From CAZOZZ01 sp965262425 (GTDB lineage Bacteria > Acidobacteriota > Terriglobia > 20CM-2-55-15), in NCBI GenBank assembly GCA_965262425.1, contig OZ253536.1, forward strand, positions 1,302,001 through 1,366,000: a stretch of 64,000 nucleotides of DNA, in the 5' to 3' direction. Shown piece by piece: positions 41,030 to 49,353 of the stretch. Position numbers and translations under genes: made by a program. The notes beneath the pieces were generated by a model, which was not told where the DNA came from, did not search any database, and saw only the letters and a list, made by a program, of their open reading frames with translations. The stretch's first letter is position 1; every line of letters begins with the position of its first letter.

Positions 41030-42466
41030 ATGGCCAAAATGTTTATCGGCGGTGAGTTGGCGGATGCCGCCTCAGGAGAGACCTACGACGTCATCAATCC
41101 GGCAACGGGAGAGGTGGTCGACTCGGTTCCAAAAGGGAACGCGGAAGATGTGCAACGGGCAGTGGATGCGGCGCACGAAGCGTTTCCCGCGTGGGCTGAG
41201 ACATCGGCCGAAGCACGGGCGCATCTGATCCAGAAGGGGATCGAGCTCGTCATGGCGGAGATCGACGATCTGTCTGTCACGTTGACGAAAGAGCAGGGCA
41301 AGCCGGTCAGCGAGTCGAAACGCGAGATCGAGCACTGTCTCCACGGCATGGCGTTCTACGCGGGTCTGGCCTCGAAGATCCGGGGTTCCTACGTGCCGCT
41401 TCCGAACAACGCCATGTACGGCATGGTCCTGAAGCAACCTATTGGCGTTTGCGGCGCCATCGTTCCGTGGAATTTCCCGACGACTTTGATGGGGACCAAA
41501 ATCGGTCCGGCGATGGCGGCCGGTTGTACGTCCATCGTGAAGCCCGCCTCCACGACACCCCTGGCGACGGTTCGCATTGTCGAGCTCCTGAACCAGGCCG
41601 GTCTTCCGAAGGGTGTTCTGAACGTTGTGACCGGACCGGGGAGCGTGGTCGGTGAGGAACTTCTTCAGAACCCGAAGGTCCGACGCATCGCCTTTACCGG
41701 AGAGAGCGGGACAGGCAAGCACGTCATGGAAGTGGCCGGCGGCAACATGAAGCGCGTGACGTTGGAGTTGGGTGGCAGCGATCCGATGATTGTCTGCGAA
41801 GACGCGTTCATGAAGGGCGCGTTGACCGGCGCGGCCGTTGGGCGGTTCTACAATTGCGGTCAGGCCTGCCTGGCTGTCAAACGGTTGTTCGTCCTCGAGG
41901 GTGTCTACGATCAGTTCGTCGAAGGCCTTGTCGGAAAGGCCGGGCGTCTCGTTCCCGGAAACGGAATGAATCCCAAAGTTCGGATGGGCCCGATGCATAC
42001 GGCGGCTCAACGGGAAGAGGTGGAATCCCAGATCAAGGACGCCGTCGACCGTGGCGGAAAAGTCCTGGTTGGCGGCACTCGACCCGAGGGCGAGGACTAC
42101 GACCGCGGACACTACCTGACGCCGGCGATCATTGTCGATGCGCCTCTCGACTCCCGTATCGCCACCGAAGAAGTGTTCGGCCCGGCATTGCCTGTCTTTA
42201 AGGTCGCCGATTTCGATGAAGCGATCGAAAAGGCCAACGACTCCGCCTTCGGCCTGGGCGCCTCGATCTGGACCAACGACCTGACGCGGGCCCGCCGTGG
42301 CGCCGAGCGCCTCCAGGCCGGCAACGTCTGGATCAACTCACTCCACATCGGATACGACGAGATGCCATTCGGCGGCGTCAAGGACAGCGGGATCGGCCGC
42401 GAACACGGCCCCGAAGCCCTCGAAGCCTACCTCGAACCCAAAGGAGTCGTCATCGCCACCGGATAG
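41030..42466 (+). CDS. NAD(P)+-dependent aldehyde dehydrogenase 1
   Basis: A 478-residue ALDH-superfamily enzyme oxidising an aldehyde to the acid or CoA-ester. It has the cofactor segment GAIVPWNFPTTLMGTKIGPA near residue 147, general base Glu in TLELGGSD near 249, and the catalytic Cys in CGQACLAVKRLF near 283. The start at 41030 has GGAGGG upstream. In aerobic CoA-dependent ring-cleavage pathways an ALDH (BoxD, or the ALDH half of PaaZ) oxidises the semialdehyde after ring opening, which is the suggested role here. It is 46% or so alike in outline to the next ALDH by eye, and not identical. Confidence 0.9.
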   Translation: MAKMFIGGELADAASGETYDVINPATGEVVDSVPKGNAEDVQRAVDAAHEAFPAWAETSAEARAHLIQKGIELVMAEIDDLSVTLTKEQGKPVSESKREIEHCLHGMAFYAGLASKIRGSYVPLPNNAMYGMVLKQPIGVCGAIVPWNFPTTLMGTKIGPAMAAGCTSIVKPASTTPLATVRIVELLNQAGLPKGVLNVVTGPGSVVGEELLQNPKVRRIAFTGESGTGKHVMEVAGGNMKRVTLELGGSDPMIVCEDAFMKGALTGAAVGRFYNCGQACLAVKRLFVLEGVYDQFVEGLVGKAGRLVPGNGMNPKVRMGPMHTAAQREEVESQIKDAVDRGGKVLVGGTRPEGEDYDRGHYLTPAIIVDAPLDSRIATEEVFGPALPVFKVADFDEAIEKANDSAFGLGASIWTNDLTRARRGAERLQAGNVWINSLHIGYDEMPFGGVKDSGIGREHGPEALEAYLEPKGVVIATG

Positions 42467-42476
42467 GATCAAGACA

Positions 42477-42512
42477 GCGTGTCGTCGCTGGCCGCCCGCG
42501 GGCAAGACAGGT
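42477..42512. repeat. Truncated copy of repeat family E
   Basis: GCGTGTCG followed by CTGGCCGCCCGCGGGCAAGAC matches both arms of family E with the middle missing. It begins ten bases after the stop of ALDH 1, between the two dehydrogenase genes of the cluster. Confidence 0.5.
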
Positions 42513-42590
42513 CGTACGGGTCCACGACGGGTTCCCCATCCCCCCGGTCCCTGACGCCGATTTAGACGAACAAAAACGGAAAGACACCGA

Positions 42591-44039
42591 ATGCCGACAA
42601 AAATGATGATCGCCGGCGAATGGCACGATTCGACCGGCGGAAAAGAAAAAGAGATCCGGAATCCCGCAACCGGGGAAGTGGTCGACACCGTTGTCGAGGC
42701 GACGAAGGACGACATCACCGGCGCCATCGACGCCGCCGAGAAAGCGTTCGGCGATTGGGCCGCCATGCCGCCTCCCCAACGAGCCGAGATCGTCAACAGA
42801 GGCGCCCGTCTCATCAAAGAGCGTGAAAGAGATCTGGCAACGCTGCTCACCAGGGAGCAGGGAAAGACCATCCGCGAGGCCATGCTCGAGATCCGACGCT
42901 TCGTTCACACCCTCGATCATTACACCGGCATGGCCAAGAGTATTCGGGGTGGTTACGTCCCGCTTTTGAACGATCGAAGTTACGGGATGATCATCAAGAA
43001 GCCGATCGGAATTGTCGGTTCGATCGTTCCCTGGAACTTTCCGGTGGCGCTGATGGGAAACAAGATCGGCCCGGCGCTGATCGCGGGCGATACGATCGTC
43101 GTGAAGCCTGCCGGCACCACGCCTCTGACGCCGACGGCGTGTGTCGGAATCCTCAATGAAGCGGGCCTCCCACCCGGTGTTCTGAACATCGTCCCCGGCC
43201 CGGGAAGCGTGGTTGGCGAAGAGTTGCTCCGGGATCCCCGAGTCCGCAAGATCGGTTTTACGGGTGCGACCGAAACGGGACGCCACGTGATGCAGGTTGC
43301 GGGCGAGACGATAAAACGGGTCACGCTGGAACTAGGCGGCAGTGATCCCATGATCGTCTGTGATGATGCGGACATCGACCGGGCCGTCAGCGCCGCGTCC
43401 GTCGGCCGCTTCTTCAATTGCGGCCAGGCGTGTCTGGCGATCAAGCGGCTCTATCTGTTTGACAGTATCCATGACGAGTTTGTCGAAAAGCTGTCGGCGA
43501 AGGTTGCCAAGTTGGTAGTCGGGAACGGCCTCGAGAAGGGTGTGTTCGTGGGACCGCTCCATTCATCGAGCCAGCGGGAAGAAGTGGAAGGTCAGATCGC
43601 CGATGCCGTCGATCGGGGTGCCACGGTTGTGGCCGGCGGGAAGCGTCCCGAAGGGGAGGCCTACGAGCAGGGCTACTTCTACCTGCCGACGCTCCTGACC
43701 GATGTGGACGAACAGTCCCGAGTCGTTCAGGAAGAAGTGTTCGGACCGGCGCTGCCCATCATGAAAGTCGGAAACCTGGAAGAAGCGCTCGCGCGTGCCA
43801 ATGACTCCATTTTTGGATTAGGCTCTTCGATCTGGACGCGGGATCTCGACCGCGCGAACCTGGCGGCGGAAAAGCTGGAAGCCGGGTACACCTGGGTCAA
43901 CTCGCCGCAGATCATCTTCGACGAACTACCCTTCGGCGGCGTCAAGCAAAGCGGCCTGGGCCAGGAGCATGGCTCGGAGGCCTTCGACTACTATATGGAA
44001 AGTAAGTCTGTCGTGATCGCGAGGAACACGACGGGTTAA
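42591..44039 (+). CDS. NAD(P)+-dependent aldehyde dehydrogenase 2
   Basis: A 482-residue paralogue of the preceding enzyme, with GSIVPWNFPVALMGNKIGPA near residue 147, TLELGGSDP near 249 and catalytic Cys in CGQACLAIKRLY near 283. The two dehydrogenases differ in many positions, so they probably act on different substrates or one arose by an old duplication. It is followed after 30 bp by an enoyl-CoA hydratase gene, continuing the operon. Confidence 0.9.
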   Translation: MPTKMMIAGEWHDSTGGKEKEIRNPATGEVVDTVVEATKDDITGAIDAAEKAFGDWAAMPPPQRAEIVNRGARLIKERERDLATLLTREQGKTIREAMLEIRRFVHTLDHYTGMAKSIRGGYVPLLNDRSYGMIIKKPIGIVGSIVPWNFPVALMGNKIGPALIAGDTIVVKPAGTTPLTPTACVGILNEAGLPPGVLNIVPGPGSVVGEELLRDPRVRKIGFTGATETGRHVMQVAGETIKRVTLELGGSDPMIVCDDADIDRAVSAASVGRFFNCGQACLAIKRLYLFDSIHDEFVEKLSAKVAKLVVGNGLEKGVFVGPLHSSSQREEVEGQIADAVDRGATVVAGGKRPEGEAYEQGYFYLPTLLTDVDEQSRVVQEEVFGPALPIMKVGNLEEALARANDSIFGLGSSIWTRDLDRANLAAEKLEAGYTWVNSPQIIFDELPFGGVKQSGLGQEHGSEAFDYYMESKSVVIARNTTG

Positions 44040-44069
44040 TTCCCAAACATTTCATTCGGAGCAAGACAT

Positions 44070-44852
44070 ATGGCGCTGATAGATTATCGGGTCGAGGATG
44101 GCCTCGGGATCATTGAGATCAACAACCCGCCGGCAAACGTCTACACCCTGGAGAGTCTGAAACTGCTGGACCAGGCGATCATCCAGGCGCGGTTCGACTC
44201 CTCGGTCTATGTCCTCGTGTTGATGGGAGCAGGGGACAAGTTTTTCAGCGCCGGCGCCGACATTCGGATGCTGGCGGAAGAAGCCACCGAGTTCAAAAAC
44301 AATTTTGCGCTGTTCGGACATGAGACGTTGCTGCGCATGGAAAATACGCCCAAGCTGGTGATCGCGGGAATCAACGGCCACTGCGTCGGCGGGGGGCTGG
44401 AAATCGCGATGGCCTGCGACATTCGGATCGCGAAGAAGGACGCCGGGCGCATGGGTCTTGCGGAAGTGAATCTGGGCGTCATTCCCGGCATGGGCGGCAC
44501 GCAACGCCTGCCTCGCCTGGTGGGACGCGCACGGGCACTGGAACTCGGAGTGACGGGTCGAATGATCGCTTTTGAAGAAGCGCGAGAATGGGACCTGATC
44601 CACGACATCTTCGATCCGGAGGACTTCAAACTCCAGATCATGGATTACGCCCGCCAATTCGTCGCGCCAAACAAACCGAGCAAGGCCGTCGGGCTCATCA
44701 AACGGGCGATCCAGTCCGGGATCAACGGAAGCCTGACAGAGGGTCTGGCACTGGAACGGGAGGCTCTCGCGCAGGCCTTCGACAGCCAGGATGCCGCTGA
44801 AGGAATCCGGGCCTATCAGGAGAAGAGAGTCGCCAAATTTGTAGGGAAATAA
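44070..44852 (+). CDS. Enoyl-CoA hydratase/isomerase family protein (hydratase type)
   Basis: A 260-residue crotonase. The oxyanion-hole segments are KFFSAGADIRMLAEE near residue 58 and GHCVGGGLEIAMACD near 103. Both catalytic glutamates of hydratases are present, in GGGLEIAMACD and LAEVNLGVIPGMGGTQRL. It should hydrate an enoyl-CoA, as PaaF does in the phenylacetate pathway. It lies between the aldehyde dehydrogenases and the diiron genes, 27 bp from the latter. Confidence 0.9.
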   Translation: MALIDYRVEDGLGIIEINNPPANVYTLESLKLLDQAIIQARFDSSVYVLVLMGAGDKFFSAGADIRMLAEEATEFKNNFALFGHETLLRMENTPKLVIAGINGHCVGGGLEIAMACDIRIAKKDAGRMGLAEVNLGVIPGMGGTQRLPRLVGRARALELGVTGRMIAFEEAREWDLIHDIFDPEDFKLQIMDYARQFVAPNKPSKAVGLIKRAIQSGINGSLTEGLALEREALAQAFDSQDAAEGIRAYQEKRVAKFVGK

Positions 44853-44878
44853 GTTCCCGATTCAGGAGGTACAGAATC

Positions 44879-45982
44879 GTGGCCAGGATTTCAACATTCG
44901 ATGACTGGACGGAATATTTTCACGAATGGCAGAAGGACATTGGTCTGGACACCTCGAAATTCGAAGGTTACCAGTTTGAGGCAAAATTCGGAAACGTAGA
45001 GGCGAACGAGATTGAATTCGGCGATTTCGCGGGGCGTCCGAAATGGGAGCGAATCCTCCAGATTCCCGACCAGAGGATTCGCGACAGCCTGCTCCATCTG
45101 ATCGTGTTTCAGGGGGACACGGAATTTGCATCTGTTGAACAACAGAAGCATCTTCTGAACACGGCTCCCAGTGACTACGATCTCGGGTCGGCCTTGAAAG
45201 TGATGCGGGAAGAGATGCGTCACGGGACGCAGATGTGTAATCTCCTCGTCAGGTATTTCGGGGACTCGGGGAAACTCGAAGCACAGAAACTGCTGGAGCG
45301 TCGTGCCTTTGAAAACAACCGTCTTCTCGGTGCGTTCAACCAGCCGGTGGATGACTGGCTGGATTTTTATTGTTTTACCGAATTCGTCGATCGAGATGGC
45401 AAGTACCAGCTGACCATGCTCAGCCGTTCTTCATTCAAGCCTCTTGCGGCGAGCATGCAGCCGATGCTTCAGGAAGAGTTTTTCCATCTTCTGACCGGAC
45501 ACACCGGATTGAGCCGTGTCTTGAAGGCCGGGAAGGTGCCGATGGACATTTTACAGAAGCACATCAACAAGTGGTTTTCCGTTGCTCTGGACCTGTTCGG
45601 GGTCGACAATTCCTCCTCAGCGTCGTGGTTTTATGCCTGGGGCCTCAAGGGCCGGTATGACGAAGGCAAGACCGACGAAGCCGTGGATCGGGATCGGTTG
45701 AACGACATGGCGCGAGGACACTACATGGCAGAGGTCCGGGAACTGATGGCTGCCCTGAACAAGCTGGTGCCCGAGGGCCAGCCGGGTATTACGTTGCCGG
45801 ATCCAAGATTCCACCGCGGTATCGGCGAGCACGCGGGCAAGCCGTATTCGACCTCCGGCGAACTGCTTTCGGCCGACGCACACCAGAAACACCTCGAGGA
45901 GACTTTACCCGGGGAAGCCGACAAGGCGAAGCTGCGGGATATTTTCAAGGGTGGCGATTGGGTTCTCGAAGTCGAGCAATAG
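44879..45982 (+). CDS. Diiron oxygenase subunit, PaaA/PaaC/BoxB-like (protein A)
   Basis: A 367-residue ferritin-like protein starting at GTG 44879 with AGGAGGT eight bases upstream. A full diiron ligand set is visible on four helices: Glu82 (GDTEFASVEQQ), Glu112 and His115 (REEMRHG), Glu168 (CFTEFVDRD), and Glu200 and His203 (QEEFFHLLTG). This is the pattern of PaaA and BoxB, which epoxidise phenylacetyl-CoA and benzoyl-CoA. It is shorter than BoxB (about 470) and longer than PaaA (about 310). A C-terminal extension of about 100 residues after the bundle (PGITLPDPRFHRGIGEHAGK) has no match I know. Ferredoxin and NuoF-like genes follow directly. Confidence 0.82.
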   Translation: MARISTFDDWTEYFHEWQKDIGLDTSKFEGYQFEAKFGNVEANEIEFGDFAGRPKWERILQIPDQRIRDSLLHLIVFQGDTEFASVEQQKHLLNTAPSDYDLGSALKVMREEMRHGTQMCNLLVRYFGDSGKLEAQKLLERRAFENNRLLGAFNQPVDDWLDFYCFTEFVDRDGKYQLTMLSRSSFKPLAASMQPMLQEEFFHLLTGHTGLSRVLKAGKVPMDILQKHINKWFSVALDLFGVDNSSSASWFYAWGLKGRYDEGKTDEAVDRDRLNDMARGHYMAEVRELMAALNKLVPEGQPGITLPDPRFHRGIGEHAGKPYSTSGELLSADAHQKHLEETLPGEADKAKLRDIFKGGDWVLEVEQ

Positions 45983-45985
45983 ACG

Positions 45986-46309
45986 ATGGCCGAAAAGTAT
46001 GTCTTAGTTTGTCAAAACGCGGATTGTAAGGCCCGGCGCGCCGGTGAAGTGCTCGCGGCGCTCGAGGAGCGCCTCAAGGACTCCGAAGGTGTCACGGTCA
46101 AACCCTACATGTGTTTTGGCGCGTGTCAGGCCGGACCGAACATCGTGATGTATCCACAGAAGGTCTGGTACTCGAAGATCACGGACGATGATGTCGAAGA
46201 CATCGCCGCCCATGCCGAGGGCGGACCGGAAGTCGAACGGCTGACCAAGGGTGTCGACCGCGGGCTGCAGGAACTCATCTACCAGTTGCTGGACGCCGGT
46301 CTGTTCTAA
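45986..46309 (+). CDS. Thioredoxin-like 2Fe-2S ferredoxin (NuoE C-domain type)
   Basis: A 107-residue protein with the four cluster cysteines of thioredoxin-like ferredoxins: Cys9 and Cys14 (LVCQNADCKA), and Cys43 and Cys47 (YMCFGACQAGPN). It starts three bases after the diiron gene stop and eight bases before the NuoF-like gene, so it is almost certainly part of the same complex. It would carry electrons from the flavoprotein to the diiron site. PaaE and BoxA, the usual reductases, have a plant-type ferredoxin instead. Confidence 0.88.
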   Translation: MAEKYVLVCQNADCKARRAGEVLAALEERLKDSEGVTVKPYMCFGACQAGPNIVMYPQKVWYSKITDDDVEDIAAHAEGGPEVERLTKGVDRGLQELIYQLLDAGLF

Positions 46310-46317
46310 CTCTGCTC

Positions 46318-47604
46318 ATGATTGCGTTTCCAAACGGCATCAAGGCCGACAAGGACAGTCCGGGGCGGCCGGGCCGGCCTGGGGAACCTGAAGGCTTCGA
46401 CGACTACCGGCGGCGGGGAGGATACGAGGCGCTCGGAAAGGCGATCCGGGAGCCCTCCCGCACGCTGATCGCCACGATTGTTGCCTCGGGCCTGGGTGGC
46501 CGGGGTGGGGCCGGTTTCCCGACCGGTAAGAAGTGGCGGATAGCGGCCGAGACCGATGCGAAGCAACGTTACCTGGTTTGTAACGCCGGCGAGGACGAAC
46601 CGGGCAGTTTCAAAGATCGCGTCCTGCTCGAGTCCAGCCCCCACCAGATACTTGAAGGAATGATCCTGGGCGCTTATGCCATTGGCGCCACTCGTGCCTA
46701 CCTCTATCTGAACGAAACATATACCAACTCGAACGACCGGATGTATGAGGCAATTACCGAAGCGTCCGCCGCAGGGTATCTCGGCGACAACATACTGGGC
46801 TCGGGGTTTGCTCTCGAGGTGGTCGTTCATCCGGCGCCGACGGTGTACGTCGCCGGTGAGGACTCCGCTTCCCTGGAGGTCCTCGAGGGCCACGACCCGA
46901 AGCCCCGGGAAAAGCCGCCCTATCCTGCCGTCGCCGGTCTGTTCGGGATGCCGACCGTGGTCAACAACGTGGAGACGCTGGCTCACGTCGCGCCCATCGT
47001 TCGGAACGGAGCGGAGTGGTACCAGGGGTTCGGAGTCAAAGATAGACCCGGTACGATGATTTTCTGCCTGGGTCCGGAGGTCGAGAAGCCGGGCGCTTAC
47101 GAGCTCCCTGTCGGGACGACCACGCGTTACCTGCTTGAAACCTGTGGTGGTGGTCTGAGGAATGGCGCAAGCCTCAAGGCGTTCCTGCCGGGTGGTCCTT
47201 CCTGTGCGTTTCTATTGGACAGCGACATGGACGTACCACTGGATCCCGCTTCCTTGAAGGCGGTCGGTTCGAGTCTCGGCTGTGGCGTCATGCGCTTCTT
47301 TCCCGAAGGAACCTGCATGTTGGAGCCCACGCTTGAACTCGCTCAGTTCTTCGCCAGGGAATCGTGCGGGCAGTGTTCGTCGTGCCGGATGGAGACCATG
47401 ATGCTGTCCGCTCTGGTCGAGAAGATTCGCCTGGGCCAGGGCGATGCTTCGTTGTATGACCAGATCCCCAAAGTCCTGGAGTTCAACAGGGGCCGGGGCT
47501 TCTGTGCTCTGGTCGACATGCCGGGCCCGCCGCTCTTGAGTGCGATCAAGCTGTTCCGGGCCGACTTCGATCACCACCTGGAGCACGGCGAGTGTGGGCA
47601 ATAG
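46318..47604 (+). CDS. NuoF/HoxF-like NADH-oxidising flavoprotein with 4Fe-4S cluster
   Basis: A 428-residue protein of the NuoF family. The FMN/NADH region has GLGGRGGAGFPTGKKW near residue 58 and CNAGEDEPGSFKDR near 87. The SLBB domain follows near 240-290 (GTTTRYLLETCGGG). The cluster-binding C terminus has ESCGQCSSCRME plus Cys in RGFCALVD. It should oxidise NAD(P)H and feed the neighbouring 2Fe-2S protein. In complex I and hydrogenases this unit works with NuoE; here the partner is the small ferredoxin upstream and the probable acceptor is a diiron protein. Confidence 0.9.
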   Translation: MIAFPNGIKADKDSPGRPGRPGEPEGFDDYRRRGGYEALGKAIREPSRTLIATIVASGLGGRGGAGFPTGKKWRIAAETDAKQRYLVCNAGEDEPGSFKDRVLLESSPHQILEGMILGAYAIGATRAYLYLNETYTNSNDRMYEAITEASAAGYLGDNILGSGFALEVVVHPAPTVYVAGEDSASLEVLEGHDPKPREKPPYPAVAGLFGMPTVVNNVETLAHVAPIVRNGAEWYQGFGVKDRPGTMIFCLGPEVEKPGAYELPVGTTTRYLLETCGGGLRNGASLKAFLPGGPSCAFLLDSDMDVPLDPASLKAVGSSLGCGVMRFFPEGTCMLEPTLELAQFFARESCGQCSSCRMETMMLSALVEKIRLGQGDASLYDQIPKVLEFNRGRGFCALVDMPGPPLLSAIKLFRADFDHHLEHGECGQ

Positions 47605-47616
47605 CCAAGAGCCAAC

Positions 47617-48342
47617 ATGTTCACAGATAAGATCGAAGCTGAAGATTTCTCCAAAATGCCCGAGGAGTACCGCACGCTGTTGAGCCGGGTCCTCAGGATC
47701 CAGGCCGACTGCGAGATCGGTGGTCCTCACCTGTACGTCAGCCAGTGGCTCCTTTCGGCGCCCAGCGCGGAAGACCAGTGGAAGGTTGCCAAGACGGCTG
47801 CCGAGGAGATCGAACATTTTCACAAGATCAACCAGCTTCTGAACCAGATCGGAATGGATGCATCCGATCGACTCTTTGTTCAGAAAGCGGATCGCTATGT
47901 GGATGCCTTTCGACGGGAAATGCCTACCTGGGCGGACTGGGCCGTGTTCGGGATGTTGATCGACCGGGTCGGGCAATACCAACTCGACGAGTTCGTTGAT
48001 TGCAGTTACTTGCCCCTGGCCCGCCTGTTGCCCCCGCACGACAATCAGATTCTCGAAGAAGAGCAGGGTCACGTGAACTTCGGGCTCCTCAAGGTCATGG
48101 AACTTGGCCGGAGCGATGAGGGCCGGGAGCAGGTACAGGCGGCCGTGAACCGTTGGTACGTCACCGCCCTGGACATGTTCGGCCGGACCGAGTCGTGGCG
48201 CAGCAGGAGCTACATTGATTGGGGAATCAAACGACGCACAAACCTGGAGGCAAGACACGAATACATCGCCGAGGTGAATCCGATTCTGGAAAAACTGGGA
48301 CTGGACGTTCCGGATCCGGATGAGGGACGGAAATTTGTCTAG
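47617..48342 (+). CDS. Second diiron protein, PaaA/PaaC family (protein B)
   Basis: A 241-residue ferritin-like four-helix protein. Ligands in order are Glu33 (ADCEIGGPHLY), Glu64 and His67 (AEEIEHFHK), Asp116 (MLIDRVGQYQ), and Glu149 and His152 (EEEQGHVNFG). In the classic phenylacetyl-CoA epoxidase, PaaC is the metal-free structural partner of PaaA. Protein B keeps all ligands, so it is either catalytic itself or a second iron-binding subunit. It starts 12 bases after the NuoF-like gene and is the last gene of the run; a family E palindrome follows its stop. Confidence 0.82.
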   Translation: MFTDKIEAEDFSKMPEEYRTLLSRVLRIQADCEIGGPHLYVSQWLLSAPSAEDQWKVAKTAAEEIEHFHKINQLLNQIGMDASDRLFVQKADRYVDAFRREMPTWADWAVFGMLIDRVGQYQLDEFVDCSYLPLARLLPPHDNQILEEEQGHVNFGLLKVMELGRSDEGREQVQAAVNRWYVTALDMFGRTESWRSRSYIDWGIKRRTNLEARHEYIAEVNPILEKLGLDVPDPDEGRKFV

Positions 48343-48354
48343 GCGTTCAAGAGA

Positions 48355-48463
48355 GCGTGTCGGGGCGTCCCTCCGTGGGCGCCCGCGGGGTTAGCGAGAA
48401 GATCGCCAGAGGTGTAGGTCGCGTCTTGCCCGCGGGTGGTCAGGGACGGCCACCCCGACACGC
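48355..48463. repeat. Palindromic repeat, family E, copy 2
   Basis: A 109-bp element with arms GCGTGTCGGGGCGTCCCTCC and the complement of GCGTGTCGGGGTGGCCGTCC. It starts 12 bases after the stop of the last diiron gene and faces a convergent crotonase gene, so it may terminate or protect both transcripts. Confidence 0.7.
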
Positions 48464-48492
48464 CATACTGCTACATTTGTCAGATCCGAAAG

Positions 48493-49278
48493 TTATTCCC
48501 CTTTAAAGCGGGGCTCCCTCTTTTCCAGGAACGCCTGGACTCCTTCCTTGAAGTCGGCCGTGCGTGTCGTTTCGGCAATCAACTCGCTTTCCTGAGCCAG
48601 GTGCACATCGAGGAGGTTCTTGTGGCTGCTGTTGATCAGGAGCTTGATCCGGCCCAGTGCTTCGGTGGGGCCGGCGGCCATCCGTGTGGCCCAGGAGATC
48701 GTTTCCGCTTCAAGTTCGTCGTCGGGAACCACTCGGTTGATGATCCCCCACCGGTGCGCATCCCCCGCTGAAATGGAATCGCCGCTGAAGAACATCTCGG
48801 TGGCCTTACCGACGCCGACCAGGCGGGGAAGGAAGTAAGTGCCTTCCGAGGTGAGGCCCAGTTGCACCCAGGACTGGTTGAAACTCGCCGACTCGGATGC
48901 AATCCGTAGATCACAAGCCAGCGCGAGATTAAATCCCTGTCCGCTGGCGACGCCGTGAACTGAAGCGATGACTGGTTTGCGGATCGTCCGTAGCTGCATT
49001 TCAAGCAGGTGGACACGGGTGATCCAGTTCTTCATGAACGTTTCGGTGTCGCCCGTCATCATCTCTTCCATGACGCGGATGTCACCCCCGGAGCTGAAGG
49101 CGCGGCCGTTGCCCTTGAGGATGATCGCCCGGACCTCCCGGTCCTTGGTGGCCTCGAAGATCGCCCGGAGCATCTCGTCGAGCATTTCAAGATTGATGGC
49201 GTTGAGGTTTTCCGGCCGGTTCATCGAAAGAGTCCCGACCTGGTTCTCGACGGAAAACTGGATGCACTTGAATTTCAT
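48493..49278 (-). CDS. Enoyl-CoA hydratase/isomerase family protein (isomerase-like)
   Basis: A 261-residue crotonase with oxyanion-hole segments GRAFSSGGDIRVMEE near residue 60 and GVASGQGFNLALACD near 106. The two hydratase glutamates are replaced (GFNLALAC and WVQLGLTSEGTYFLPRLVG), which is the pattern of PaaG-like and dienoyl-CoA isomerases. It is convergent to the diiron operon and may complete the same pathway, but co-regulation is not shown. Confidence 0.85.
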   Translation of the reverse strand: MKFKCIQFSVENQVGTLSMNRPENLNAINLEMLDEMLRAIFEATKDREVRAIILKGNGRAFSSGGDIRVMEEMMTGDTETFMKNWITRVHLLEMQLRTIRKPVIASVHGVASGQGFNLALACDLRIASESASFNQSWVQLGLTSEGTYFLPRLVGVGKATEMFFSGDSISAGDAHRWGIINRVVPDDELEAETISWATRMAAGPTEALGRIKLLINSSHKNLLDVHLAQESELIAETTRTADFKEGVQAFLEKREPRFKGE

Positions 49279-49353
49279 GGCGAGTGGATTATACCAGATC
49301 GATCCGAAGGTGCCGGTCGCCGCCCGCAGGGCGGGGAGAGAAGCTGAACAGGG

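Noticed and set aside
44879..45982. Naming diiron protein A as boxB or paaA
   Set aside because: Length and C-terminal extension differ from both, the reductase partners differ, and boxC and a CoA ligase are absent. Only the family can be stated.
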